Of a stretch of 64,000 nt of DNA, positions 8,813 to 19,226 are shown piece by piece. This DNA is from Sporosarcina highlanderae (GTDB lineage Bacteria > Bacillota > Bacilli > Bacillales_A > Planococcaceae), in the NCBI RefSeq assembly GCF_030433715.1, contig NZ_JAROCC010000011.1, positions 1-64,000 on the forward strand. The letters run 5' to 3'. The notes under the pieces are model-generated. The model did no database searches and was not told where the DNA came from. It worked only from the letters and a program-made list of their open reading frames with translations. Each line of letters begins with the position of its first letter. Within the stretch, counting starts at the first letter, position 1. The translations under genes were made by a program, and so were the position numbers.

Positions 8813-9097
8813 TTGTTGAAACCATTAGGTGACCGTATCGTAATCGAACTAATCGAAGCGGAAGAAAAAACGTCAAGCGGTATCGTATTACCGGATTCTG
8901 CAAAAGAGAAACCGCAAGAGGGTAAAGTTGTTGCGGCAGGTACTGGACGAGTTCTTGAAAACGGCCAGCGCGTTGACTTGGAAGTAAAAGAGGGCGACCG
9001 CATCATCTTCTCAAAATATGCTGGTACTGAAGTGAAATATGAAGGTAATGAATATTTAATCCTGCGTGAAAGCGACGTTTTAGCTGTTATCGGTTAA
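8813..9097 (+). CDS. groES: Co-chaperonin GroES
   Basis: A 94-residue co-chaperonin that caps GroEL. The mobile loop [18 protein letters not shown] and the C-terminal [12 protein letters not shown] are typical. The start is a TTG at 8813, nine bases after GAGGAGG (8797-8803), giving the usual N-terminus MLKPLGDR. An ATG at 8792 lies too close to the ribosome site to be the start. It is the first gene of the CIRCE-controlled groES-groEL operon. Confidence 0.96.
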   Translation: MLKPLGDRIVIELIEAEEKTSSGIVLPDSAKEKPQEGKVVAAGTGRVLENGQRVDLEVKEGDRIIFSKYAGTEVKYEGNEYLILRESDVLAVIG

Positions 9098-9145
9098 ATA
9101 ACGCGCTTATATAAAAGACAATCAAAAGTAGGAGGGAATTCATAA

Positions 9146-10771
<1,626 letters not shown>

Positions 10772-10781
10772 TAATATACTT

Positions 10782-10819
10782 CCCCCGAACCTCTGATAAT
10801 CTGAGGTTCGGGGTTTTTT
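10782..10819 (+). terminator. Terminator of groESL
   Basis: CCCCGAACCTC (10783-10793) pairs with GAGGTTCGGGG (10803-10813), followed by TTTTTTG. A strong GC-rich stem. Confidence 0.93.
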
Positions 10820-10968
10820 GTTTGGTTTTTTTGGAAAGACTTCCCATGTCCGAAGGGACCGAAGAGTATGAAAAGTGTATATTGCTCATTATTTTCAGTT
10901 GATAAACCTTGCAATTCGTAGAATTCCCGAACAATAGAGGTTATTTTTTAAAAAGCATTCGCATTCTG

Positions 10969-10997
10969 TTGACACGTAGAAAATAGGATGTTATTAT
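10969..10997 (+). promoter_or_regulatory. SigA-type promoter of the riboswitch-nucleoside transporter operon
   Basis: TTGACA (10969-10974) and TATTAT (10992-10997) are spaced by 17 bases. It lies just upstream of the purine riboswitch and is the only good promoter in the groEL-BMP gap. Confidence 0.8.
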
Positions 10998-11020
10998 GAG
11001 TTAGTAAAAAATAAATATTA

Positions 11021-11187
11021 TACTCGTATAATGTTGGGGATAAGGCCCGAAAGTTTCTACCAAGCTGCCGTAAATAGCTTGACTACGAGGTAGTGTATAT
11101 AACTATAGAGATAAATTTCTTTATTTATTTCTATTGTCTACCTTCCTGAAGTCAAGCACCGGTATTCACTCGGTGCTTTTTATTTTT
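11021..11187 (+). promoter_or_regulatory. Purine (guanine-type) riboswitch with terminator platform
   Basis: The aptamer spans 11021-11091: P1 CTCGTA/TACGAG, the conserved GTTTCTACC core and the CCGTAAAT loop. The specificity base, in GACTA near the end, is C, as in guanine-binding members (adenine types have U). Downstream, AGCACCG (11155-11161) and CGGTGCT (11171-11177) form a terminator with a T tract. GCTTGAC (11077-11083) and GAGGTAG (11087-11093) complement GTCAAGC (11151-11157) and CTACCTTC (11138-11145). This gives an antiterminator that ligand binding would prevent. Guanine should therefore switch the transporter off. Confidence 0.95.
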
Positions 11188-11224
11188 TACAAAAACAACA
11201 AGAATAACAGGGAGGATCATTTCA

Positions 11225-12376
11225 ATGACGAACAGTGCAAAGAAAATAGCAATGGTATTATTCCTTGCTTTAATGACTGCTGTTATGGCCGCTTGCGGAA
11301 ATAACTCAGCTGATAAAAAGGAAGACAAGGCGGGAACTGGCGAAGAAGGATTGAAAATTGCCATTGTAACAAGCCCATCCGGCGTTGATGATGGTAACTT
11401 CAATGAAGATAACTATAACGGCATTTTGAAGTTTATCGAAAATCATCCAACTGCAACTGTAAAATCGGTGAAAGAACCAACAGGTGATCCAGCTGCGGCA
11501 GTACAAGCTGTTGCCGACATTGTGGCGGATTATGATGTAATTGTTACACCTGGTTTCCAATTTGCTGGCGTTTCCAGTATCGCTGTAGAAAACCCTGATA
11601 AGATCTTTATCATGAATGACACTGAGCCAACACCAGTAGATGGCCAAACTGATTTCGAAAATATCTATGCGATGAACTTCGCTGAACAAGAAAGTGGTTT
11701 CTTTGCAGGAATGGCTGCAGCACTTGAAACAAAGACAAACAAAGTAGCAGTTGTAAATGGGATTGCTTATCCTTCAAATGTAAACTATCAATTTGGATTT
11801 GAATCAGGCGTTAATTACGCTAACAAGGCTTATGGGAAAAATGTTGAACTTGTTGAACTATCAGGTTATGCAGGAACTGATGTAACCGGTGCTGATGTTG
11901 GTGGTAACTATGCAGGATCCTTTGCAGATGAAGCAACAGGTAAAGTCATCGGAAATGCATTGATCAAACAAGGTGTAGATATCCTTTTCGTTGCTGCAGG
12001 AGGCACTGGTAATGGTGTATTTACAGCAGCTAAAGAAGCTAAGGAAGATGTAAAAGTAATTGGTGTGGACGTTGACCAATATGATGACGGTGCAAACGGT
12101 TCTAAAAATATCGTGCTAACATCTGGTGTGAAATTCATGGCGATGAACATTGAAAAGGCGTTGAATTCTGTTGCCGATGGAACTTTTAAAGGTGGTAACG
12201 TAGTTCTATATGCGGATACAGATTCAACTGGCTTTATTAAAGAAGAAGGTCGTCACCAATTATCTGTGGATACGTTAGACAAACTGAACGAGGCGTACGA
12301 GTTAGTGAAGAATGGTACAATCGTTCCAGCTTCTAATTTTAATGAACATTCTCCAGAAAAGTTCCCAGGTTTATAA
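11225..12376 (+). CDS. nupN: BMP-family nucleoside-binding lipoprotein
   Basis: A 383-residue substrate-binding lipoprotein. The signal peptide ends in MAAC with the lipid-modified cysteine at residue 24. The mature part is a Bmp/PnrA (Med) domain, known to bind purine nucleosides; the motif DDGNFNED is the family's typical ligand-loop region. With the three following genes it forms a complete ABC importer resembling B. subtilis NupNOPQ (YufNOPQ), which imports guanosine. The upstream guanine-type riboswitch supports a purine substrate. Confidence 0.9.
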   Translation: MTNSAKKIAMVLFLALMTAVMAACGNNSADKKEDKAGTGEEGLKIAIVTSPSGVDDGNFNEDNYNGILKFIENHPTATVKSVKEPTGDPAAAVQAVADIVADYDVIVTPGFQFAGVSSIAVENPDKIFIMNDTEPTPVDGQTDFENIYAMNFAEQESGFFAGMAAALETKTNKVAVVNGIAYPSNVNYQFGFESGVNYANKAYGKNVELVELSGYAGTDVTGADVGGNYAGSFADEATGKVIGNALIKQGVDILFVAAGGTGNGVFTAAKEAKEDVKVIGVDVDQYDDGANGSKNIVLTSGVKFMAMNIEKALNSVADGTFKGGNVVLYADTDSTGFIKEEGRHQLSVDTLDKLNEAYELVKNGTIVPASNFNEHSPEKFPGL

Positions 12377-12391
12377 GACGAATTTGAAACA

Positions 12392-12461
12392 CAATAACAG
12401 TAGAAGTTTATCTGTTCCCGACTTATTGCATAATAGGGAATGATGAACTTCTATTGTTTTT
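12392..12461 (+). terminator. Hairpin between binding-protein and ATPase genes
   Basis: TAGAAGTT (12401-12408) pairs with AACTTCTA (12446-12453), with inner GTTCCC/AGGGAA pairing, and is followed by TTGTTTTTCC. It could act as a partial terminator that keeps ABC subunits below the binding protein, or as a stabilising 3' stem. Confidence 0.6.
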
Positions 12462-12491
12462 CCAATTAATGTTGAAGAAGGAGAATGAACG

Positions 12492-14024
12492 ATGTCTGAA
12501 TATATCGTGGAAATGAAACACATCACAAAACGTTTCCCAGGGATCGTAGCGAATGACGACGTATCCATTGGCATTAAAAAGGGAGAAATCTTTGCATTAC
12601 TTGGAGAAAATGGTGCAGGTAAGTCAACATTGATGAGCATGCTAAGTGGTATGTACGAACCCGATGAAGGAGAAATCTATATTCGGGGCGAGAAAGTACA
12701 AATAAGTTCGCCGAACCATGCAGCAAATCTTAACATCGGAATGGTTCATCAGCATTTTAAGTTAGTCGAAGATTATACGATTACTGAGAATATCATTTTA
12801 GGGATTGAGCCCATAAAAAAATTTGCCGGTCTCTTTCCATATGTAGGAATTCGTGGTGCCAATCGTAAAATTGAAGAACTGTCCAAGAAATTCGGGTTGG
12901 AAGTCGATCCGACAAAAAAAATTGCCGATTTAACGGTTTCCATGCAACAGCGAGTTGAAATATTAAAGGTGCTTTATCGTGAAGCCGAAATCCTTATTTT
13001 TGATGAACCAACGGCAGTACTAACGCCTCAAGAAATCGATTTCCTGTTAGCTATTATCGAAGGTCTTCGAAACAGTGGGAAAACAATCATCCTAATTACA
13101 CATAAGTTAGAAGAAATTAAAAGAGTTGCCGATCGATGTGCAGTGTTGAATAAAGGTAAATTGATTGATGTGTTGGATGTAGAGACAACTTCAGTCAATT
13201 TGATGGCACAGTTAATGGTGGGACGTGAGGTGAACTTTGAATCAGAAAAAACACCTGCACAATTTAAAGAGGAAGTATTGAAAGTAGAACAATTAACCGT
13301 GAAAAATGAGGACGGATTTGAAGTAGTCAAAGACGTTTCCTTTACGATACACAGTGGTGAAATATTCGCGATTGCAGGTGTCGCAGATAATGGTCAAGTT
13401 GAAATAGCCGATGCCATTGCCGGTTTGATAAAGGCAAGCGGCGGAAAGATATTCCTCAATGGACAAGACATCACGAATGACAGTATAAGAAACAGAACTG
13501 AATCTGGAATCTCTTATATACCTGAAGATCGACAGAAATTCGGATTGTTTTTGGACTTTGATTTATCGACGAATTTAGGTTCAAAACAGTACTACAAAAA
13601 GCCGTTTTCAAATAAAGGGATTTTAAATAAACAGGAATTTGATCAATTCGGTACTCAGTTGATTGAAAAATATGATATTCGAAGTGGACAAGGGATCAAG
13701 ACGCAAGTTCGTTCCATGAGTGGCGGGAACCAACAAAAGGCCATCATTGCTCGTGAGATCGAATTGCAATCCCCACTTATGATTTTCGTTCAGCCAACAC
13801 GAGGAGTGGATATAGGTGCAATCGAAAATATTCATCGGATGATGATTGAACAACGCGATCAAGGAAAAGCTATCTTACTGGTTTCGTTGGAGTTAGACGA
13901 AATTATGAATGTAGCGGATACGATCGGTGTGATCTATAATGGCCAGCTTCAAAAAGTTGCAAGCAGTGATTCATTAACGACGAATGAAGTCGGCGAATAT
14001 ATGATGGGGGCTAAGCATGAGTAA
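12492..14024 (+). CDS. nupO: Nucleoside ABC transporter, double ATPase subunit
   Basis: A 510-residue protein with two fused ABC domains, as in sugar and nucleoside importers of the RbsA/NupO type. Domain 1 has GENGAGKST near residue 37 and ILIFDEPTAVLTPQE. Domain 2 lacks a clear Walker A lysine (IAGVADNGQVEIADA), which is normal for the second half of this family, but keeps SGGNQQKAIIAREI and the helix after Walker B (FVQPTRGVD). It energises import through the two permeases. It overlaps the next gene by eight bases. Confidence 0.93.
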   Translation: MSEYIVEMKHITKRFPGIVANDDVSIGIKKGEIFALLGENGAGKSTLMSMLSGMYEPDEGEIYIRGEKVQISSPNHAANLNIGMVHQHFKLVEDYTITENIILGIEPIKKFAGLFPYVGIRGANRKIEELSKKFGLEVDPTKKIADLTVSMQQRVEILKVLYREAEILIFDEPTAVLTPQEIDFLLAIIEGLRNSGKTIILITHKLEEIKRVADRCAVLNKGKLIDVLDVETTSVNLMAQLMVGREVNFESEKTPAQFKEEVLKVEQLTVKNEDGFEVVKDVSFTIHSGEIFAIAGVADNGQVEIADAIAGLIKASGGKIFLNGQDITNDSIRNRTESGISYIPEDRQKFGLFLDFDLSTNLGSKQYYKKPFSNKGILNKQEFDQFGTQLIEKYDIRSGQGIKTQVRSMSGGNQQKAIIAREIELQSPLMIFVQPTRGVDIGAIENIHRMMIEQRDQGKAILLVSLELDEIMNVADTIGVIYNGQLQKVASSDSLTTNEVGEYMMGAKHE

Positions 14025-15168
14025 AGATAATAAGAAAACAAGCTTACGTTATCGTCTGTTATGGCCGATACGGAATGAGAAATGGCAACCGATCACCATT
14101 CCGGTAGCCTCTATACTTTTCAGTTTTATTGTTGCGGCAATCGTCATACTGTTGCTTGGCAAAAATCCGATTCAAGCATTTTACAACTTGTTCCAAGGGG
14201 CGGGGATTTTCCCGAAAGCAACGTATGCTGGTTATAAGAGCATGCTGACTGACTTTTTGAGTTTGTTAGACGCTATGACGCCACTTGTATTTGCCAGTTT
14301 GGCGGTGGCTGTTGCCCTCAGAGCAGGCCTATTTAATATTGGTGTTTCTGGACAAATGCTCTTCTCCGGTTTTATAGCAACCATTATTGTTGGCTACAGT
14401 GGGTTAGATGCATTCGTTGCTAAGCCGCTTGTGTTGCTGATTGGAATGATTGCTGGGGGATTGATGGGCGGTCTTGTTGGGTGGTTAAAATATAAGTTTA
14501 ACATTCATGAAGTTGTAACTACGATTATGCTAAATTACATCGCTCAGTATGTGATAAGCTTCTTCATTCATAATTATTATATTGACCCGGTTTCAAGACA
14601 ATCCAAATACATTACGGAAGCAGCAAGATTGACGTTAGTAAATTTCGAGTTCGCAAACCTGAAAATGGATATTCCATTAGGCTTTATTTTGGCAATTGCA
14701 GTCGCGATTTTCGTCAAGTTTCTATTGGACAAAACAGTCGTTGGTTTTGAAATAAAAGCAGTTGGATCTAACCGTGATGCAGCGAAATATACAGGCATAA
14801 AGGTCGGAAGTAATATGATCTTAGCAATGATCATTTCAGGAGGTTTGGCCGGCCTTGCGGGTGTGACGTATTATTTAGGCGATTTTGCTTCCATTCAACC
14901 AAAGGTATTAACAAGTCTCGGATTTGACTCCATTGCGGTGGCGCTATTGGGTAACTCCCATCCAATCGGGATTATTTTTTCATCCTTCTTAATATCGATT
15001 ATTGATCAAGGAAGTACGTATATGAGTTCACAGGCCGGAATCAGACAGGAAATTGCTTCTGTAATCATCGGGTTAATCCTATTGTTTAGTGCATGTGGCG
15101 CGTACGTGAAGCATAAAGTCAGCCGCTTGAAGGAAAAAGAAGTGGATCGAAAGGACAGTGAATCATAA
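14017..15168 (+). CDS. nupP: Nucleoside ABC transporter permease 1
   Basis: A 383-residue permease of the BPD_transp_2 (RbsC/LivHM-like) family with about nine or ten membrane segments after a basic N-terminal tail. The EAA-like loop region GSNRDAAKYTGIKV contacts the ATPase. It starts inside the ATPase 3' end, and its stop directly abuts the next ATG, so all subunits are translationally coupled. It is the larger of two permeases, as YufP is in B. subtilis. Confidence 0.93.
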   Translation: MSKDNKKTSLRYRLLWPIRNEKWQPITIPVASILFSFIVAAIVILLLGKNPIQAFYNLFQGAGIFPKATYAGYKSMLTDFLSLLDAMTPLVFASLAVAVALRAGLFNIGVSGQMLFSGFIATIIVGYSGLDAFVAKPLVLLIGMIAGGLMGGLVGWLKYKFNIHEVVTTIMLNYIAQYVISFFIHNYYIDPVSRQSKYITEAARLTLVNFEFANLKMDIPLGFILAIAVAIFVKFLLDKTVVGFEIKAVGSNRDAAKYTGIKVGSNMILAMIISGGLAGLAGVTYYLGDFASIQPKVLTSLGFDSIAVALLGNSHPIGIIFSSFLISIIDQGSTYMSSQAGIRQEIASVIIGLILLFSACGAYVKHKVSRLKEKEVDRKDSES

Positions 15169-16128
15169 ATGGATACGATTATTATTGATGGATTATCCTT
15201 TGCTCTGCCTCTTTTCATCATGGCAATTGGCGGTATATATAGTGAGAAAAGTGGGATTACCAATTTAGCACTTGAAGGTTTTCAAGGTTTCGGGGCATTC
15301 ATCGGGGCTATGTCAGCTGTTTTGATCGCAAATGCTTCTGGAGCAGCTGTTGAGAATATGTTCTACGTGGCGCTCATATTTGCGATGATTGGCGGAATGG
15401 GTTTTTCCGTTATCCATGCTGTATTAAGTATTAAATTTAAGGCCAATCAAGTAATTAGTGGGGTCGTTATTAATATTTTGGCGTTAGCCCTGACGACTTT
15501 CTTAACAACACAGATCAATGCACTTGTATTCGGTGCAGCTTCGGACAAGTTCCGATTAGGTGTATCGGAGCGTTTTACCATTGACGGTTTAGCCAATATA
15601 CCTGTAATTGGTGCGGTATTTACGGATGTGTATCCGTTCGAAGTGATCATCATTGTGATTGCTATTTTTGCTTGGTATGTATTGTATAAAACGAAGTTTG
15701 GTTTGCGCCTAAGAGCGAGTGGGGAGAATCCTCAATCCGTAGATGCAGCAGGTGTAAATGTTTATAAAATAAGATTTTCCGCGGTTCTTATATCAGGAAT
15801 GCTATCGGGTCTCGCTGGTATGTGTTTTGCCTATTCCATTTCTGCGCAATTTTCTTCGGGTATTTATATGGGATATGGATTCTTGGCCATTGCGGCATTA
15901 ATCTTTGGCAACTGGAGAATTCTCCCGACTTTAGCGGCTTGTCTATTATTTGGTTTTGCTAAATCCGGGGGAATGTATATCGCACAGGCAATGGCATTGC
16001 CAAGCAGTTTCACTGATTTATTCATGATTCTACCGTATGTATTAACATTATTGTTATTGATCTTTTTCTCTAAAACAAACCGTGCTCCGAGGGCGTTGGG
16101 TGAAATTTACGATAAAGGAAAGAGATAA
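15169..16128 (+). CDS. nupQ: Nucleoside ABC transporter permease 2
   Basis: A 319-residue permease of the same BPD_transp_2 family with about eight or nine membrane helices. The cytoplasmic loop RASGENPQSVDAAGVNVYK corresponds to the GSN...AA loop of permease 1. The start codon follows the previous stop with no gap. It completes the riboswitch-controlled BMP-type purine nucleoside importer and is followed by a strong terminator. Confidence 0.93.
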   Translation: MDTIIIDGLSFALPLFIMAIGGIYSEKSGITNLALEGFQGFGAFIGAMSAVLIANASGAAVENMFYVALIFAMIGGMGFSVIHAVLSIKFKANQVISGVVINILALALTTFLTTQINALVFGAASDKFRLGVSERFTIDGLANIPVIGAVFTDVYPFEVIIIVIAIFAWYVLYKTKFGLRLRASGENPQSVDAAGVNVYKIRFSAVLISGMLSGLAGMCFAYSISAQFSSGIYMGYGFLAIAALIFGNWRILPTLAACLLFGFAKSGGMYIAQAMALPSSFTDLFMILPYVLTLLLLIFFSKTNRAPRALGEIYDKGKR

Positions 16129-16137
16129 AAAACTTTT

Positions 16138-16181
16138 AGAGGCTTCTCATTAGTTCAGTGAACTTTTGAGAAGCCTCTTTT
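16138..16181 (+). terminator. Terminator of the nucleoside transporter operon
   Basis: AGAGGCTTCTCA (16138-16149) pairs with TGAGAAGCCTCT (16167-16178), followed by TTTTG. Confidence 0.92.
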
Positions 16182-16199
16182 GCCGTTTCTTACATAACG

Positions 16200-16229
16200 T
16201 TGGCTAAAATGAACAAAGACTGCTATAAT
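16200..16229 (+). promoter_or_regulatory. Putative SigA promoter of the RidA fusion gene
   Basis: TTGGCT (16200-16205) and a perfect TATAAT (16224-16229) with an 18-base spacer. A leader of about 75 bases follows. No operator is evident. Confidence 0.55.
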
Positions 16230-16313
16230 TGCATAGCACTTAGAGCGGTTTAGAACGGCTTTTTCAGTGCATACTTTAGTTAGTAAATATTTATCAAGAA
16301 GGGAAATCGTATT

Positions 16314-17585
16314 ATGAGCAACTATAACGCAGTATCAGCAAAAAATACGGAAAATGCTCCAAACGGTAACGGTCTTTATTCACAATCTGTAGCGTTTTCT
16401 CATTACAATAATCTTTCAGCGCAATTGCCGATTGATCCATCAACAGGTAAATTGGTAGCTGGTGGTATTAAAGAGCAAGCTGAACAATGCTTTAACAATA
16501 TCAAGGCAATTGTAGACAGCATCGATCATGTTATGAGCGATATCGTTAGAATTACGGTATTCGTTAAGGATATTAAAGATGTTGACGCTGTAGACGAAGT
16601 TTATAAAACATACTTCCCAACTTATGTTCCTGCACGGACAACAGTTGCAGTTGCAGCTTTGCCTATGGATGCTATGGTACAAGTTGAAGCACTTCTTTCA
16701 CACGGTGTAGGTTCAATTCCAAACGCACCACAAGCAGGCGACCTTGTAAAGCTTACAAATAACACTCCGAATGCACCTACAAGTGCTCTATCTACACAAA
16801 CTGTGGCTTTCTCACATTACAATTATCTTTCAGCTCAATTGCCGATCGATCCCACAACTGGCCGCTTCGTAATTGGCGGTGTACAAGAGCAGGCAAGACA
16901 GTGCTTGAAAAACATCAAAGCAATTTTAGAAAGCATCGACGTTCCTTTTGACGATATCGTTAAAATGACGATCTTCGTTAAAGACCTTAAGGATATGGAA
17001 GCGGTAAACGAAGTTTATTCAACATTCTTCCCAGACTCCGCTATCGCTAGAACTGTTGCATATGTACCTGCACGGACAGTAGTTGAAGCTGCAGATCTAC
17101 CTATGGGTGCTTTAGTACAAATGGAAGCGGTTGTATCTCACGGAGATGGAACGCCTCCACAAGCTATTGAAGACAGACATGGAATCGTTATCTGGGCACG
17201 CAACACTGACAATGCACCAAAGAGTTCATTGTCTACACAAACTGTAGCGTTCTCTCATTATAATCACCTTTCAGGTCAATTACCTTTAGATCCAAAAACT
17301 GGCAAATTGGTAGCTGGTGGTGTAAAAGAGCAAGCTGAACAGTGCTTGAAAAATGTTAAGGCAATTATCGAAAGTATCGACCACGTTATGGAAGATGTCG
17401 TTAAAGTGAATATCTTCGTTAAAAATATCGCGGATATGGATGCTGTAGACGAAGTTTACAAAACATTCTTCCCAGGCGGAACTCCTGCACGAAGAACAGT
17501 TGGCGTATCAGCATTACCTGAAGATGCGTTAATCCAATTCGATGTAGTTTTAGGAAACGCTGAAGGAACTCCTCCACAAGCATAA
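16314..17585 (+). CDS. Triple RidA (YjgF/UK114) domain fusion
   Basis: 423 residues made of three head-to-tail RidA domains, about 1-138, 140-283 and 287-423. Each repeats the pattern VAFSHYN..LS(A/G)QLP(I/L)DP and (I/V)(T/N)(V/I)FVK(D/N)I, then PAR before VxxxxLP. RidA proteins are about 130-residue homotrimers that hydrolyse reactive enamine/imine intermediates at subunit interfaces using a conserved arginine, so this chain may fold as a one-piece trimer. The arginine of the PAR motif is present in all three. Repeat 2 has an insertion (about 10-12 residues) before it. Repeat 3 has Asp (QFDVVL) where repeats 1 and 2 have Glu (VEALL, MEAVV). It is monocistronic, with its own promoter and terminator. 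Confidence 0.9.
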   Translation: MSNYNAVSAKNTENAPNGNGLYSQSVAFSHYNNLSAQLPIDPSTGKLVAGGIKEQAEQCFNNIKAIVDSIDHVMSDIVRITVFVKDIKDVDAVDEVYKTYFPTYVPARTTVAVAALPMDAMVQVEALLSHGVGSIPNAPQAGDLVKLTNNTPNAPTSALSTQTVAFSHYNYLSAQLPIDPTTGRFVIGGVQEQARQCLKNIKAILESIDVPFDDIVKMTIFVKDLKDMEAVNEVYSTFFPDSAIARTVAYVPARTVVEAADLPMGALVQMEAVVSHGDGTPPQAIEDRHGIVIWARNTDNAPKSSLSTQTVAFSHYNHLSGQLPLDPKTGKLVAGGVKEQAEQCLKNVKAIIESIDHVMEDVVKVNIFVKNIADMDAVDEVYKTFFPGGTPARRTVGVSALPEDALIQFDVVLGNAEGTPPQA

Positions 17586-17586
17586 C

Positions 17587-17636
17587 AAAAAAGATCAAAG
17601 AGGCTCTATTTACACGAGCCCCTTTGATCTTTTTTA
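17587..17636. terminator. Bidirectional terminator between RidA fusion and modB
   Basis: AAAAAAGATCAAAG (17587-17600) pairs with CTTTGATCTTTTTT (17622-17635), with inner GGCTC/GAGCC. A and T tracts on both sides serve the two convergent genes; the modB stop overlaps its edge. Confidence 0.92.
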
Positions 17637-18314
17637 TTCTTGTTTTATTCGGACGGTCAGCAACATGATAAAGGAAAGAATGACGATTGAAATAACCCAC
17701 ATCCAAGCCATTGTCATATTCCCGGAATCAAGGGCTATATAAATTGCTGTTGGTATGGTCTGTGTTTTCCCTGGAATGTTACCTGCGAACATCAGGGTGG
17801 CACCAAATTCCCCTAATGCCCTTGCAAAACTTAATATACTTCCAGTAATAAGGGACTTTGAAGCCAAAGGTACGGAAATGAGTAGAAATAGCTTCCATTC
17901 ATTCGCCCCGTCTACTCTAGCTGCATCTTCAATGTCACGGCTCACCCCATGGAATCCTGATTTTGCGGACTGATACATTAGTGGAAACGCTACAACAATT
18001 GAAGCGATTACAGCAGCCCACCATGTAAAAATAATGGGCTGTTTAAAAATCCATTCAATTGCTTGCCCGGCTATACTGTTTTTTCCAAAAATAACTATAA
18101 GAAAAAAACCGACAACTGTTGGAGGAAGAACCATTGGGAGCATGAATACTGTCTCTAAAATGGCTTTCCCTTTAAAAGACTGTCTTGCTAATAGGCGCCC
18201 CGCCAATGTTCCGATTATAATAACGACGATGCCAGAAATAGTAGCTATCTTCAGAGATAACCAAATAGGATTCAGAAATTCATTCATAAAATCTCTATCT
18301 AATAATAAATCCAT
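17634..18314 (-). CDS. modB: Molybdate ABC transporter permease ModB
   Basis: A permease of about 226 residues with five or six membrane helices. The family motifs LPPTVVGF and the EAA loop ARVDGANEWKLFLLISVPL, followed by FARALGEFGATL, identify ModB/CysT-type permeases; adjacency to modA gives molybdate (or tungstate). Starts are uncertain: a TTG at 18323, ATG at 18314 or ATG at 18287 are all in frame, and the first two overlap the end of modA. No modC ATPase gene follows; the convergent neighbour is the RidA fusion. Confidence 0.88.
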   Translation of the reverse strand: MDLLLDRDFMNEFLNPIWLSLKIATISGIVVIIIGTLAGRLLARQSFKGKAILETVFMLPMVLPPTVVGFFLIVIFGKNSIAGQAIEWIFKQPIIFTWWAAVIASIVVAFPLMYQSAKSGFHGVSRDIEDAARVDGANEWKLFLLISVPLASKSLITGSILSFARALGEFGATLMFAGNIPGKTQTIPTAIYIALDSGNMTMAWMWVISIVILSFIMLLTVRIKQE

Positions 18315-19089
18315 ACTTTTCAAATACCTTTATCGCATCTTCGCTTTGTACGTACTCATAAAATTTCTTTGCTGCATCGTATTGGGCAGAATTCTTAATG
18401 ATGCCAACAGGATAAATAATCGGAGTGTGCGTGGACTGATCAGCAGCTGCTACAATTTTCGCTTTATCTGAAAGTAGTGCATCTGTCTTATAGACAATAC
18501 CAGCATCTACATTTCCGGATTCCACATAGGATAATACTTGACGGACATCTTTCGCATATACTACTTTTGGTTCAATAACGTTCCATATATCCATCTTCTT
18601 AAGGGATTCTTTTGAATACTTACCTGCAGGCACGGTTTCAGGAGTTCCGATTGAAATTTGGCCGACCTCAGCATTGGTAAGAGCTTCGAAACTTTTAATA
18701 GCATTACTCACTTCGGGGACAACCAAAACAAGTTCATTTCCAAGAAGGTCTAAACCGTCTTCTTTTGCAATAATTCCTTCTTCTACCAATATGTCAAACT
18801 TATCCTTTGCTGCCGAGAAAAACAAATCGACCGGCGCTCCGTTTGTGATTTGCTGCTGTAAAGAACCGGAAGCTCCGAAATTGAATTTAAGAGTGACTTC
18901 GGGATGTTCTTCTTTGTAACTTCGCTGAATCTCATCCAATGAATCTTTTAAACTAACTGCTGCGGAAATGATTAATTCAACATTTCCTTTACTTTCTGAA
19001 CTTCGATTTATGTTCTGGTTATTAGAACATGCTACTGTTATTATAAGTAAGATTAAAAGAATACAGGCATACATAGCCTTTTTTTTCAT
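18295..19089 (-). CDS. modA: Molybdate-binding lipoprotein ModA
   Basis: A 264-residue substrate-binding lipoprotein with signal peptide and lipobox TVAC (Cys21). The mature domain shows the ModA pattern AAVSLKDSLDEI, FNFGASGSLQQQI and GAPVDLFFSA, which includes oxyanion-binding serines. It delivers molybdate to ModB. The 3' end overlaps the upstream candidate starts of modB. From memory, B. subtilis yvgL-yvgM is likewise an AB pair without a linked ATPase. Confidence 0.9.
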   Translation of the reverse strand: MKKKAMYACILLILLIITVACSNNQNINRSSESKGNVELIISAAVSLKDSLDEIQRSYKEEHPEVTLKFNFGASGSLQQQITNGAPVDLFFSAAKDKFDILVEEGIIAKEDGLDLLGNELVLVVPEVSNAIKSFEALTNAEVGQISIGTPETVPAGKYSKESLKKMDIWNVIEPKVVYAKDVRQVLSYVESGNVDAGIVYKTDALLSDKAKIVAAADQSTHTPIIYPVGIIKNSAQYDAAKKFYEYVQSEDAIKVFEKYGFIIR

Positions 19090-19181
19090 GTTTCCACCTT
19101 ACCTTTCAATACTATGCTTTGTTATTATAAAGCTTACCATAAGCGATAGCGGTAGCTAAAAAAGATGTCTCTTTCAGTATA

Positions 19182-19226
19182 CAAAGCGAGCGGTTTCTTG
19201 AATGAATCAAGAAATCGCTCGCTTTG
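19182..19226 (-). terminator. Strong hairpin after the transglutaminase gene
   Basis: CAAAGCGAGCGGTTTCTTG (19182-19200) pairs with CAAGAAATCGCTCGCTTTG (19208-19226), 18 of 19 positions plus a G-T pair, directly at the gene's stop. There is no clear T tract on the minus strand, so termination efficiency is uncertain. Confidence 0.6.
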
